DNA of 64,000 bases from Dichotomocladium elegans. Its lineage: Eukaryota > Mucoromycota > Mucoromycetes > Mucorales > Lichtheimiaceae. Made by a program: the position numbers and the translations under genes. Shown piece by piece: positions 50,553 through 59,437 of the stretch. The DNA lies in the NCBI GenBank assembly GCA_025716815.1, contig JAIXMN010000026.1:1-64000 (forward strand), given 5' to 3'. Position 1 is the first letter of the stretch. The number at the start of each line of letters is the position of its first letter. The notes beneath the pieces were generated by a model, which searched no databases, was not told the origin of the DNA, and saw only the letters and a list, made by a program, of their open reading frames with translations.

Positions 50553-50757
50553 CAATAGCCCTCTCAATGTATGCACAGCCCACATCTATTTCCCTTTTCT
50601 CTCTCTTTTCCATGATTATTATTAGATAGCAAAACAGTATAAATATCCAAGTATTTCCATGTAATAAACATCATCGATCCGTTACTCTTTATCTCTATTG
50701 TTATGCTTGAGTCGTTGCTATTGGCTACGGTGTAACCGCCAAAATATACGCACGACA
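50466..50757 (+). repeat. element I 3' LTR
   Basis: 292 bp; differs from the 5' copy at two sites (TTATGCTT for TTACGCTT, ATATACGC for ATATATGC). The polypurine tract TCTGGGGAGGGGA precedes it. Confidence 0.9.
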
Positions 50758-50761
50758 TTGC

Positions 50762-51053
50762 AATAGACAACGGCGAGTTCACACAGAACTGGAATGTCAC
50801 TAAGACGATTCAGGGAAATATCAGAAAAGGAGATGTCCTTTATTTAATTAAACTATTTGAGTATTTATATGTTTTTCTGTATCTAAGAATATGTGGCTAA
50901 TGTATATATATATAGATTGTGGCTAGTCGTTTGAATCTTGTGGACTGGTCTTGGATGTGGTACGTGGCTTGGCAAGGGTACTGCGCCTTGTACGTTCTTG
51001 TGAGTCTTGCAAAATAAATTAGTTTGTGTGGCCAACTGAGCCTGGCCATGACA
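50762..51053 (-). repeat. element H 3' LTR (main part)
   Basis: Matches the H 5' LTR at 58858-59147 closely and ends GGCCATGACA. Its first bases lie at 45629-45642 and 45995-46012, displaced by J and I. Confidence 0.85.
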
Positions 51054-51101
51054 ATACCCCCTCTCGAGATTGTTGGTCATCCGCGAGCAACTGAGAAGAT
51101 A

Positions 51102-51466
51102 CAGGATTTTCAAGAAGAACTTTGCCACAAATTTTACTTGTTCGTATAGACGGTCTAGGTTTTTCGTTTTTTTTGCTTCAAAATCGAATACAAATTTTAG
51201 TATTTCGTTTCTCTTCTTCCTTCGAAATTAGAATGAAACATAAATGGTTGGCCTCCCAAAACTATTCTGGTGTAAAAAGAGGAGAAGGAAGACTCATCTA
51301 TAGCCTTGATTGAAATGTTCTTGCTGCTATTGCGTTTTAATTTGACAAAAGGGTGGCAAAGAAATACTAAAATTTGTATCCGAATTTGAAGCAAAAAAAA
51401 ACGAAAAACCTAGACCGTCTATATGAACAACTAAAATTTGTGGCAAAGTTCTTCTTGAAAATCCTG
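51102..51466. mobile_element. MITE copy 5, at the end of H pol
   Basis: 365 bp; TA at 51100-51101 and 51467-51468; terminal CAGGATTTTCAAGAAGAAC. Confidence 0.92.
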
Positions 51467-51468
51467 TA

Positions 51469-54400
51469 GGAGGGTGGAAGGTTGTCTATTGGAAGTGCGG
51501 GAAGAAGTAGGGTCGTACCACACAGTCGGTGAAAGTGTGGTAGGTGGTAGGTGTATGGGGCGGAGGCGATCAGTATGAACCCAAGAGTGGTAAGGTACGC
51601 CATTCATGTCTTTTAGCTGATAGATATCCATGTCTAGATTTCGTGCGGTGATGACATAGGGCCCCTTCCAATTGTATTCTAGGCTGAGCTTCTGTTCATG
51701 ACGCATTAAGACGTGATCACCCACGGCGAAAACCTGGGGCTTGAGGATGGAATCCCATATGGCTTTGTCTCGTTTAGCGTTAGCGCTGAGTTTCTCGACG
51801 GCAGTTGCTCGTGCTTCTCGTAAGTGCAGGAGTTCGGGTAGGCGTATGTCGACGATTTTTTCTGCATCGCTGGTGGGTGTCGTAACGATGAAAGGTGGGA
51901 GGACATCACCAGGGAGTCGAGGTTCTGTACCGTAAACTAAATAGTAGGGGCTAAGGCCTGTTGTGTGATGCTTTCGTACTTGACACGCGAAAACTGCAGT
52001 TTCGAGAAACTCATCCCATTTGGATACGGCGCCGTCGACATACTTTCGGAGCATCTGTTTAAGTATACCATTTGTGCGTTCAACTTTGCCATTCGAGCGG
52101 AGGTGGAATGCCGAGGTAAGTTGGTGGTTAATTTTCATTCGTCCCAAATAGGAGTTGAGCACCTTCGACATGAAATTCGCACCACGGTCGGTAACGATCT
52201 CGGCTGGCCATGAAAAACGCATTACAATCTCGTTGAACAAGAAATTAGCGATGGCTGGGCCGGTGGCATCCGGGACAGCATGGGCGATTGTCCAGTTTGA
52301 TGTATAGTCAACAGCTACTAGGATCCATCGATTGCCTTTGGCTGTTGTTGGTAATTCTCTGATAAAATCAAGATGCCATCGTGAAAACACTGGGGGTACA
52401 TCACGTAGGCGCATGGGGCCATGGTGCATATTCTTATCGCATTTGCTGCTAGTTGGCATTGTTTGCAATCCTTGAGCCACTGCTGTATGTCGTTCTTCAT
52501 ATCTGGCCACCACCAGCGCTTTTTGATCATGTCATGGACTGTCGATCGCCCTGCGTGTCCGAAGCCTTTGTGAAATCCTTGTACAATGTCGGCTCGACGC
52601 GCGAATAAGGCGTAACGGATCTCTTCAATAGCGTTGCCGATTTTTATCTTTTGAAAGACTTGACCATTATGACAGACGAAGCGGTCTCGGTGTTTTGCAG
52701 AAGGTCTTTGTAGATGGGTGGCCACTCGGATTCGGCTAGTGTATAAAATCGGGGCCAGTCAGACTCTTGAATTGATTTGACGGCAGCTGCGTATAAATAA
52801 TCAGGCTCCATGGAGTTATCCACAGCTTGGCACTCTGGCCCATCACGACGAGAAAGGGCGTCAGGGACATTGTTTTCACAGCCAGGCTTGTATTGCACGT
52901 CCGGATCATATAACTCTAGCTCAGCGATCCAACGAGTTAGTCGAGGTGTTGGCTTACGTTGGCTGCGGAAGTATCATAGTGGATGATGATCGGTATAGAC
53001 GACATATGGTCTACCATCGACAAAACAACGCCACGTACGTAAGGCGTGTAGGATGGCGAGGAGTTCGCGTTCTTGAGCGGGGTAGCGGCGTTCCTCTTCC
53101 GAAAACTTCTTGGTCTCAAATGCGACTGGTCGCCACAGCTTGTCTGGTCCCTCCTGAAGCAGTACAGTGCCAGAGCCAAAGTCAGATGCATCTTTTTCGA
53201 TTACAAAAGGGCGGTCTTGATCAGGTGCCTGGAGGACCAGGGCATTTGATAAGCGGGATTTCAATTCTGCAAAAGCGGCTTCACACGCGTCTGACCATTG
53301 GATTGCCCGTTTCTTTGCTCCCATACCTTTTGTGAGATCGGTCAATGGGGAAGCAATGGAAGCGAAATCTTGGATGAAGTGACGATAATGAGATCCTAAG
53401 CCAATGAACTGTCTCACCTCCTGAACGTTGGTCGGACGCGGCCAGTCTTTGATAGCTTTGACTTTCTTTGCGGACGGCAAAATACCTTGGGCGGAGAGGC
53501 GATATCTGAGGAATTCGAGTTCGTTTTTAAAAAAGGAGCACTTCTTGAGGTTCGCAATGAGTTGGGCCTTGCGGAGACGGTTGAGTACTTCCCAGACATG
53601 TTGGCTATGTTCTTCCTCCGTCTTTGAATAAATGAGAACGTCATCTAGATATACAAGCGCAAATTTGTCAATGCAGTCACCCAGTGTATGGTTCATAATA
53701 GTCTGAAAGGCTCTTGGTGCATTGGACAGGCCGAAACTGAGTACACGCCACTCGAACGAGCCATAGCGGGTGTTAAAGGCAGTTTTCGGAATGTCCTCGT
53801 CACGTATCTGGACTTGGTGATATCCACTTCGTAAGTCAATGCTGGAGAAGAATTTGGCTCCTGAGAGACGTTCGAGGCATTCGTCGATACGTGGTAAGGG
53901 ATGGGAATTGCGTTTGGTGACGGCATTTAAGGCATGGTAGTCTATACAGAGCCATAAGGAGCCATCTTTCTTTCGGACGAAAAGGCAAGGTGCACCCCAC
54001 GGTGATGAACTTGGACGGATCAGGCGTAGTTGTAGCAGCTCATCAAGTTGCTTTCGTAGTTTGTCCAGTTCTCGGGGGCTCACCTTGTACAGTTGACGAT
54101 TGATAGGTTTGGCCTCGCCGGTGTCGATGACATGCGTAACTTCGCGTTCCGGTGGTAACCCTGGTTACCGATCCTGAAAAACATCGGAGTACTCCTTGAC
54201 GAGTGCTTGTACCTTGATTGCTTCATCAGGTATACCCGGGCCAGCGAGATCTATGGAATCATCGACATGCAGTAAAAACATTTCGGCTATTAGCTTCTGA
54301 CTCTTGGGGCGTTCTACCTGTCGTTGTGAAATAAGGTATGAGAGTTCTGGGATTTCCTGCTGGAACTTGGGTCGTAGTATGTAGTCAGTCTGATTTTGTG

Positions 54401-54541
54401 TAATTCGCCAAGTATCGAGATCCCAATCGGGTACTGGTTTTAATTGCTTGATCCAGTCGCGGCCGAGGATAAGGTCAAATTTGGTATCGAGAACATAGGC
54501 AGGTACATGATGTACGAGACCACCAGCATTGAGTGAGAGTG
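51469..54541 (-). pseudogene. element H pol: RT, RNase H, integrase
   Basis: Read leftwards from the Harbinger insertion: protease end, a TAA near 54168 (FQDR*PGLP), RT with YLDDVLIYS, RNase H with EKDASDFGSGTVLLQ, a TGA at 52974 after TDHHPL, then integrase with HKGFGHAG, LDFIRELP, TDRGANFM and NGKVERTNG. Frameshifts occur near 52720 and 52440. The layout matches A and G, but the copy is dead. Confidence 0.87.
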
Positions 54542-54707
54542 TAAGAGCATCCCCAACGGAGCTTCTAAAAATTATACGAAATTGGTAGGCTACTAAAATG
54601 GGATAGCCTTCTAAATGTTTGTCATCCCCAATGGTTATTCTATTTTGATATGCCCAGTATTTTCAGTTGCCGCCTTTTTCTTTCTCTTATCACTATTTTT
54701 ATATACA

Positions 54708-56022
54708 ATGGACTTACGCGACTTGATTGACGACCATTTTGAGGCCAATGAGCTTGAAGATGACATCCTTGAGCTCGAGATTATCCGCTCATTGATGAAG
54801 CGTAGAGGAAGAGGCGGCTCTGTCGAGGGACACAGAGTTAAAGACAGAGGACGCGAAAACGGCCACCAGCAGCTCGTCAAAGACTACTTCGCGCAAGGGT
54901 CTCTTAACAACGGTGATGACTTCAGCTGCCGTTACAGAATGGAGCGCGGCTTGTTTCTGCGTATTTTGCGTGACGTGGAGCAACACGATCCTTACTTCTC
55001 GCAACGAAAGGACGCAGCAGGCAAGCTCGGTCTTTCCCCGCTCCAGAAAGTCACCGCTTCAGTCTGGCAGCTAGCATACGGTTATTCGTCGCATGTCCTG
55101 GAGAACTATATTAGGATCAGTGAGAGCACCGCGCGGGAGTGCCTGAAGAAGTTTTGCCGCGCGGTGATCGAGGTGTACGAAATTGAGTACCTCAGAAGAC
55201 CGAATGAGGAGGATGTTCGTCGCCTCTTGGCGATTGGAGAGAGACGCGGTTTTCCAGGCATGCTTGGGTCCATTGACTGCATGCATTGGACCTGGAAAAA
55301 CTGTCCAACCACATGGCATGGGCTGTACAAGGGCAAGGAACGAGTGCCGACCATGATCCTGGAGGCAGTGGCATCCCAGGATCTATGGATATGGCATTAC
55401 TTTTTTGGCCTTCCTGGGTCATATAATGATATCAATGTTTTAGATTGTTCACCGGTGTTCACACAGTACTTGCAAGGTAGTAGCCCATCTGCGAGCTTCA
55501 CTATCAACAATCGACAGTATGACACGGGCCACTACCTTGCAGATGGTATATACCCAAACTATACTACCTTCGTGAAGACGATCCACGAACCGCAAACACG
55601 AAAGCATAGCGTAAAAGAAGAAAACAACTTTTTCTAAAACTGTATCTTAAGCTTTTTTATCACAGGTGTTTGCGAAGGCCCAGGAAGGTGCAAGAAAGGA
55701 TGTCGAGCGGGCCTTCGGTGTACTGCAGTCTCGCTTCGCCATTATACAACAGCCGGCGAGACTGTGGTCGAAGGAACACGTCGAAGACGTTATGAAGGCG
55801 TGTGTCATCCTCCACAATATGATCGTAGAGGACCGAAGGCCTGCTGATGATATAGTGCGCCGTGCCCAGCCCACAGATGCGACAGCACCACCGCCAGTTC
55901 AAGAGGCTAGTGTATTTGAGAGGCGTATCCGAGCCATGCGGGACTCGCGAGCACATTACCAGCTGCGGGATGACCTTGTAGAGCATCTCTGGGCAAAGCT
56001 TGGGGCAGGATCGGTCAATTGA
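54708..56022 (+). CDS. PIF/Harbinger DDE transposase, two exons
   Basis: Start at MDLRDLIDDHFEANE (54708); exon 1 to 55610, a 55-bp intron 55611-55665 (GTAAAA...CACAG), exon 2 55666-56022; 419 residues. The upstream in-frame ATG at 54615 would add 31 hydrophobic residues and is less likely. Residues about 60-170 hold a helix-turn-helix (VTASVWQLAYG, STARECLKKFC). Catalytic residues fit SIDCMHW (about 220), GSYNDINVLDCSP (about 266) and DVERAFGVLQ in exon 2. It acts with the accessory protein to cut at the inverted repeats. All three acidic residues are present. Confidence 0.9.
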
Positions 56023-56107
56023 GCCCCATTCAATAAATATTTTGTTGACATCATCGCACACGTTCACCTAAATAGAGATCATATATATTTATGCTTGTAT
56101 ATAAGCT

Positions 56108-57030
56108 TTATTTATCATCTCCTTCTTGCTGAAGGCGAAGCAAAACTTGCTTCTTCAAAAGCTGCAATATCGCAGCAGACGTCGGATCTGCGGCGGCAGA
56201 GACATCAGCGCTCGCGATTTCAAAATCGCTACGCTGAAGGTCCAGAGCATGACGCTCGGCATCCAAAGCATAGCGCTTGGCGTCCAGAGCATGACGCTCG
56301 GCGTCCAACGCAAGTCGCCGCTCGTCCAGGTCGGATCGCCGAGACAAAAGCGCATCCGCGTGCACTCTGCGCCGCGCAATTGCCTCCAGCCTCTCGCTGG
56401 CCTCAGCCTCTACCTCGTCCAGGCTGTGCTTCATTCGCGCCTTCTCTTGCTTCCTTCCAGGAGGACGCGAGACAAAGGTATCAGCTGTAGCTTCAGCTTC
56501 AACCGAGACCAGGGAAGAGGCGTGGCTTGGTCTTGCCTTTGGAGCCACCGACTCGGCCCACTTTGGCACCTCTCGTAAGATGCGCCAGCATGCTCGAACT
56601 TGAAGCGCCCTTTATTGAGCGCTTCGTATAACTCGTGAGCTTTGACAACCTAATCAAACCTGTTTAATCAAAGTAATTTATTAGATGGATTTACTTAAGA
56701 TAATACCTTGTCTTCAAAGGTTGTGCCACTCTGCTGAAGCGCCTCAACTTGCGCGAGCAGACCGCAAAACTTGGACACCAATCGCTGGATGACACCCCAG
56801 CGAGCTGCCAACCCGGTAGCATTTCGTTCTATCCGGGTAATCTTGTGGCAGGCGAAATCAGCGTGGATTCGCTGCCACATCGTGGCATTCTTCTGATCAG
56901 TCCCAACAACTGCATCGAGGGAAACATTGATCCACGATCGGCAGAGTTGTTCATCTTCTGCAATCACCCAGTTCTGGTTCCTGTTTGAAATAGCAGGCGA
57001 AGATTGCTGCTTAGATTCAGGGTTGGACAT
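56108..57030 (-). CDS. PIF/Harbinger accessory Myb/SANT-like protein
   Basis: Exon 1 57030-56707 (108 codons) starts MSNPESKQ and contains a trihelix-like domain: NWVIAEDEQLCRSWINVS, TMWQRIHADF, GLAARWGVIQRLVSKFCG. A 57-bp intron (56706-56650) joins it to exon 2 (VVKAHELYEALNKGRFKFEH). One base appears to be missing near 56585, before CWRILREVPKWAES, so this copy may be frameshifted. The C terminus is a long Ala/Arg/Leu-rich coiled coil with repeated LDAERHALDAKRYALDA units. In the family this protein binds the transposon ends and brings transposase into the nucleus. Confidence 0.75.
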
Positions 57031-57221
57031 GACTTTGAGTAAAAGGGAAAAATAGAAGGTCTCGTCAGGGCGTACGATTTTAGGAGCCCTGAGCCTGAAA
57101 AACAAGGGTGCTTTTATTTTAAGAGGTCGTTTAGGAGGACCGTTGGGGATGACCAATTCCAAAATTGAGCTTCTAATTTGAAATAAATTTCGGTTTAGAA
57201 GCTCCGTTGGGGATGCTCTAA

Positions 57222-57652
57222 CAGCTTCTTTAATCGTCAGCGTATGCCCGCCAGCAGTTTCTACCTGACGGCCAGCCACTTGTTGTTTTGGGAGGTCCTT
57301 GACCACGTTTGGTGCGACATACATACCCGTCGCTCCACTGTCCAGCAATACCTCGATCCGCTGCCCATTGCAAATCATCTCGTACAGGGGCAATTGTGTT
57401 TGCTTTATTGAATATAACGATTCTATGTGATTGATGTCGTGTTGCGCGACTGCTAAGCGCGGTTCACTTGGCGTGTTGTTTAAGTCGGGCTTCTCTTGTG
57501 TGTGGTCGGCGGCTGGACACATGAGCGTGGTATCAGTACCATGGGCCGGGGGATCCTCCACGTCGGCGTCAATGGGCATCATCGTATCGTGCACGGTATT
57601 GAGGGATGGCAAAGTGCGCGTCCGGACTCCCTTTAATCTGAACGCGCCGCCT
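57222..57652 (-). pseudogene. element H protease, N-terminal part
   Basis: Pol frame after the frameshift (FKRGGAFRLKGV), with VLLDSGATGMYVA and VETAGGHTLTIKEA, cut by the Harbinger element. It resumes at 54541 on the other side. Confidence 0.85.
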
Positions 57653-58817
57653 CTTTTAAATCACCAGCATGTGACGAGGTGCGCGGGGCAGATGAACAAG
57701 TTCGAGCAATATGGCCGACACCACCGCAGTTGAAACATCGTTTGTTAGAGAGGCGGTTGGGTCCTTGGTGTGGCGTTGTGTCAGCTCGACGTTGACCCTG
57801 GTATCCTGACGAGGAGCGCCACTGACGTTGGTTTGTGGGTCTGTCTCGCGAGAAACGGGCCTGCATTGCATCTAGGTCCATAGGCGTGGGACCCTCGTGA
57901 TGTGTGACGCCGTGCGGAGTATGGCTGTGGGTGGTACTGGTGTAATCTTGCACAGTGTCGCGGATTCCGCGGGCGTATTCTTGGACGGATTCGTATGATT
58001 CAGCAGCATTATAGGCATCTACAAGCGTCACTGGTCGTTGCATGGAGACTTGCATGCAGGCTTCATAGGTCAATCCTCTAATGAAGTAGTGGATTGCCTC
58101 ACCTACACCCATTTCTGGGAGCTCCAGCATTACGTCGCGGAATGCAACAATGTACTCGCGAATGGTGCCGGAGGACGTGGTCCTTTGGTGGAGCTTCATG
58201 AGTTTGTTGCGGGCAATGTCCTGGGAATTATGTGGCTTGAATTCCTGGCGGAAAGCGGTCTTGAAAGCTTGCCAGGTCTTCGGTGTTCTATTGGAGAGAC
58301 TATCGTCGGGGTCGGACGTGGTTTCAAGATGGCGCCACCATGTGGCTGCGCCGCTCCGTAACAGGCTCGAGGCGTAGGAGACCTTCCCATTATCATTGAG
58401 GCTGGTGCAGTCAAGGTATTTTTCAACCATGTGTAACCAGGCCTCTACCGTGGCAGTCGAACGTGTCCCACTGAACGTGTCAGGTTGGACAGGCTTGACA
58501 TTCGCATACTTGTTGGTTGTCGATTCGCGCAATGCTTTCAATTCTTCTTGCTGGGATTGCATCTGTACAAGCATCCTTTGGATTGTTTCGAGTAAGTTCT
58601 TGTTTTCCATGGCGGCAATTACAGTCTTGGCTATCGATTGGGCTCGTGTTCTAAGAGTGGCAAGATTGTTCGAGTTGAAAACTGCACGTTCACCTAGGGG
58701 GATCTGGATCTGTTCGAAGTTGGTGCAGTATTGTCCTTGGTATTCTTGAGGGAGAAGCTCGTAGACGTATTCTTGTATAACAAATTTCTTTTGTTCTTTG
58801 GAGGTAAATGGCATCAA
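57633..58817 (-). CDS. element H gag, open
   Basis: About 394 residues. Reading starts at the ATG within the primer-binding site (58814, MPFTSKEQ). An N-terminal extension of about 90 residues, longer than in A or G, is followed by a Gln-rich helix (MLVQMQSQQEELKALRE), capsid (VEAWLHMVEKYLDC, TWWRHLETTS, FRQEFKPHNSQDI) and a CCHC knuckle CFNCGGVGHIARTC. It ends DLKEAARSD across a UUUAAAA site. Confidence 0.87.
   Translation of the reverse strand: MMPFTSKEQKKFVIQEYVYELLPQEYQGQYCTNFEQIQIPLGERAVFNSNNLATLRTRAQSIAKTVIAAMENKNLLETIQRMLVQMQSQQEELKALRESTTNKYANVKPVQPDTFSGTRSTATVEAWLHMVEKYLDCTSLNDNGKVSYASSLLRSGAATWWRHLETTSDPDDSLSNRTPKTWQAFKTAFRQEFKPHNSQDIARNKLMKLHQRTTSSGTIREYIVAFRDVMLELPEMGVGEAIHYFIRGLTYEACMQVSMQRPVTLVDAYNAAESYESVQEYARGIRDTVQDYTSTTHSHTPHGVTHHEGPTPMDLDAMQARFSRDRPTNQRQWRSSSGYQGQRRADTTPHQGPNRLSNKRCFNCGGVGHIARTCSSAPRTSSHAGDLKEAARSD
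57654..57660 (-). promoter_or_regulatory. -1 frameshift site UUUAAAA (element H)
   Basis: In the gag frame GA[T TTA AAA]; slippage gives FKRGGAF. Third family in the window with the same site. Confidence 0.72.
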
Positions 58818-58825
58818 CTACCAAT

Positions 58826-59147
58826 TGTCGTTGTCCTGGTCACGAAGATCCTTTTGCAATAGACAACGGCGAGTTCACACAGAACTGGAATGTCACTAAG
58901 ACGATTCAGGGAAATATCAGAAAATGAGATGTCCTTTATTTAATGAAACTATTTGAGTATTTATATGTTTTTCTGTATCTAAGAATATGTGGCTAATGTA
59001 TATATATAGATTGTGGCTAGTCGTTTGAATCTTGTGGACTGGTCTTGGATGTGGTACGTGGCTCGGCAAGGGTACTGCGCCTTGTACGTTCTTGCGAGTC
59101 TTACAAAATAAATTAGTTTGTGTGGCCAACTGAGCCTGGGCACGACA
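58826..59147 (-). repeat. element H 5' LTR, undivided
   Basis: 322 bp, TGTCGTTGTCCTGG...GGGCACGACA, with minus-strand TATA box CATATAAATACTC. It serves as the reference for the 3' LTR broken by J and I. The primer site (TGGTAGTTGATG, one change) adjoins it on the left. Confidence 0.9.
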
Positions 59148-59211
59148 CGTGTCGTCGTTGTCGTTGCTGTTGCCTAGGTCACTGAGATCCTTTTGTCATG
59201 CTTATATTTTT

Positions 59212-59437
59212 GTCGTCTTTGTTTTTGCTTGTATCACGAAGAGAAGACGACCACAGAGGGAGTCACGAAGAATATATATATATATAACCACTGAGGAGTA
59301 TCGCCACGAAGAGAGTATAACCACGAAGAAGGACCACAAAGGATAACCACGAAGAGCATAGACCACTAAGGCAATCTCGAGGGATTGGGTAGATGAGTTG
59401 ATGATCCTTTATTGTCTGTTCATTATCTGGATATTCT
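59212..59437 (-). repeat. truncated B-type LTR fused to the Helitron
   Basis: 226 bp matching the 3' part of the B LTR (TGTCGTCTTTG...CTGGATATT), dense in CCACGAAG repeats. It lacks U3 and stops abruptly within TATAAATATCC, where Helitron coding sequence begins. A 50-bp H-like LTR scrap (59160-59211) precedes it. Confidence 0.82.

Larger units (their letters stand above)
46013..50757 (+). mobile_element. Ty3/gypsy element I, capsid-less, decayed
   Basis: 4,745 bp with 292-bp LTRs differing at two positions I could see; 4-bp duplication TTGC (46009-46012, 50758-50761) in the H 3' LTR. The primer-binding site is followed directly by a small zinc-knuckle protein with no capsid domain. Pol has in-frame TGA codons (47240, 48457), a MITE (48004-48366) and a frameshift near 48700. 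Confidence 0.88.
54545..57218. mobile_element. PIF/Harbinger DNA transposon, complete
   Basis: 2,674 bp with terminal inverted repeats GAGCATCCCCAACGGAGCTT at the left and its complement at the right. The 3-bp TAA occurs on both sides (54542-54544, 57219-57221), the expected PIF/Harbinger duplication. It carries two convergent genes, a DDE transposase (plus strand) and a Myb/SANT-like accessory protein (minus strand), each with one short intron. It interrupts the protease of element H. Confidence 0.94.
45629..59147 (-). mobile_element. Ty3/gypsy element H with nested insertions
   Basis: A minus-strand gypsy element spread over 13.5 kb by insertions: solo LTR J (45643-45990) and element I (46013-50757) in its 3' LTR, a MITE (51102-51466) at the end of pol, and a PIF/Harbinger transposon (54545-57218) in protease. 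Without these it is about 5.1 kb, normal for its relatives A and G. Pol is broken by stops and frameshifts; gag is still open. Confidence 0.88.

Noticed and set aside
54615..54707. Upstream ATG as the Harbinger transposase start
   Set aside because: It adds a hydrophobic stretch close to the inverted repeat; MDLRDLIDD at 54708 suits the family better.
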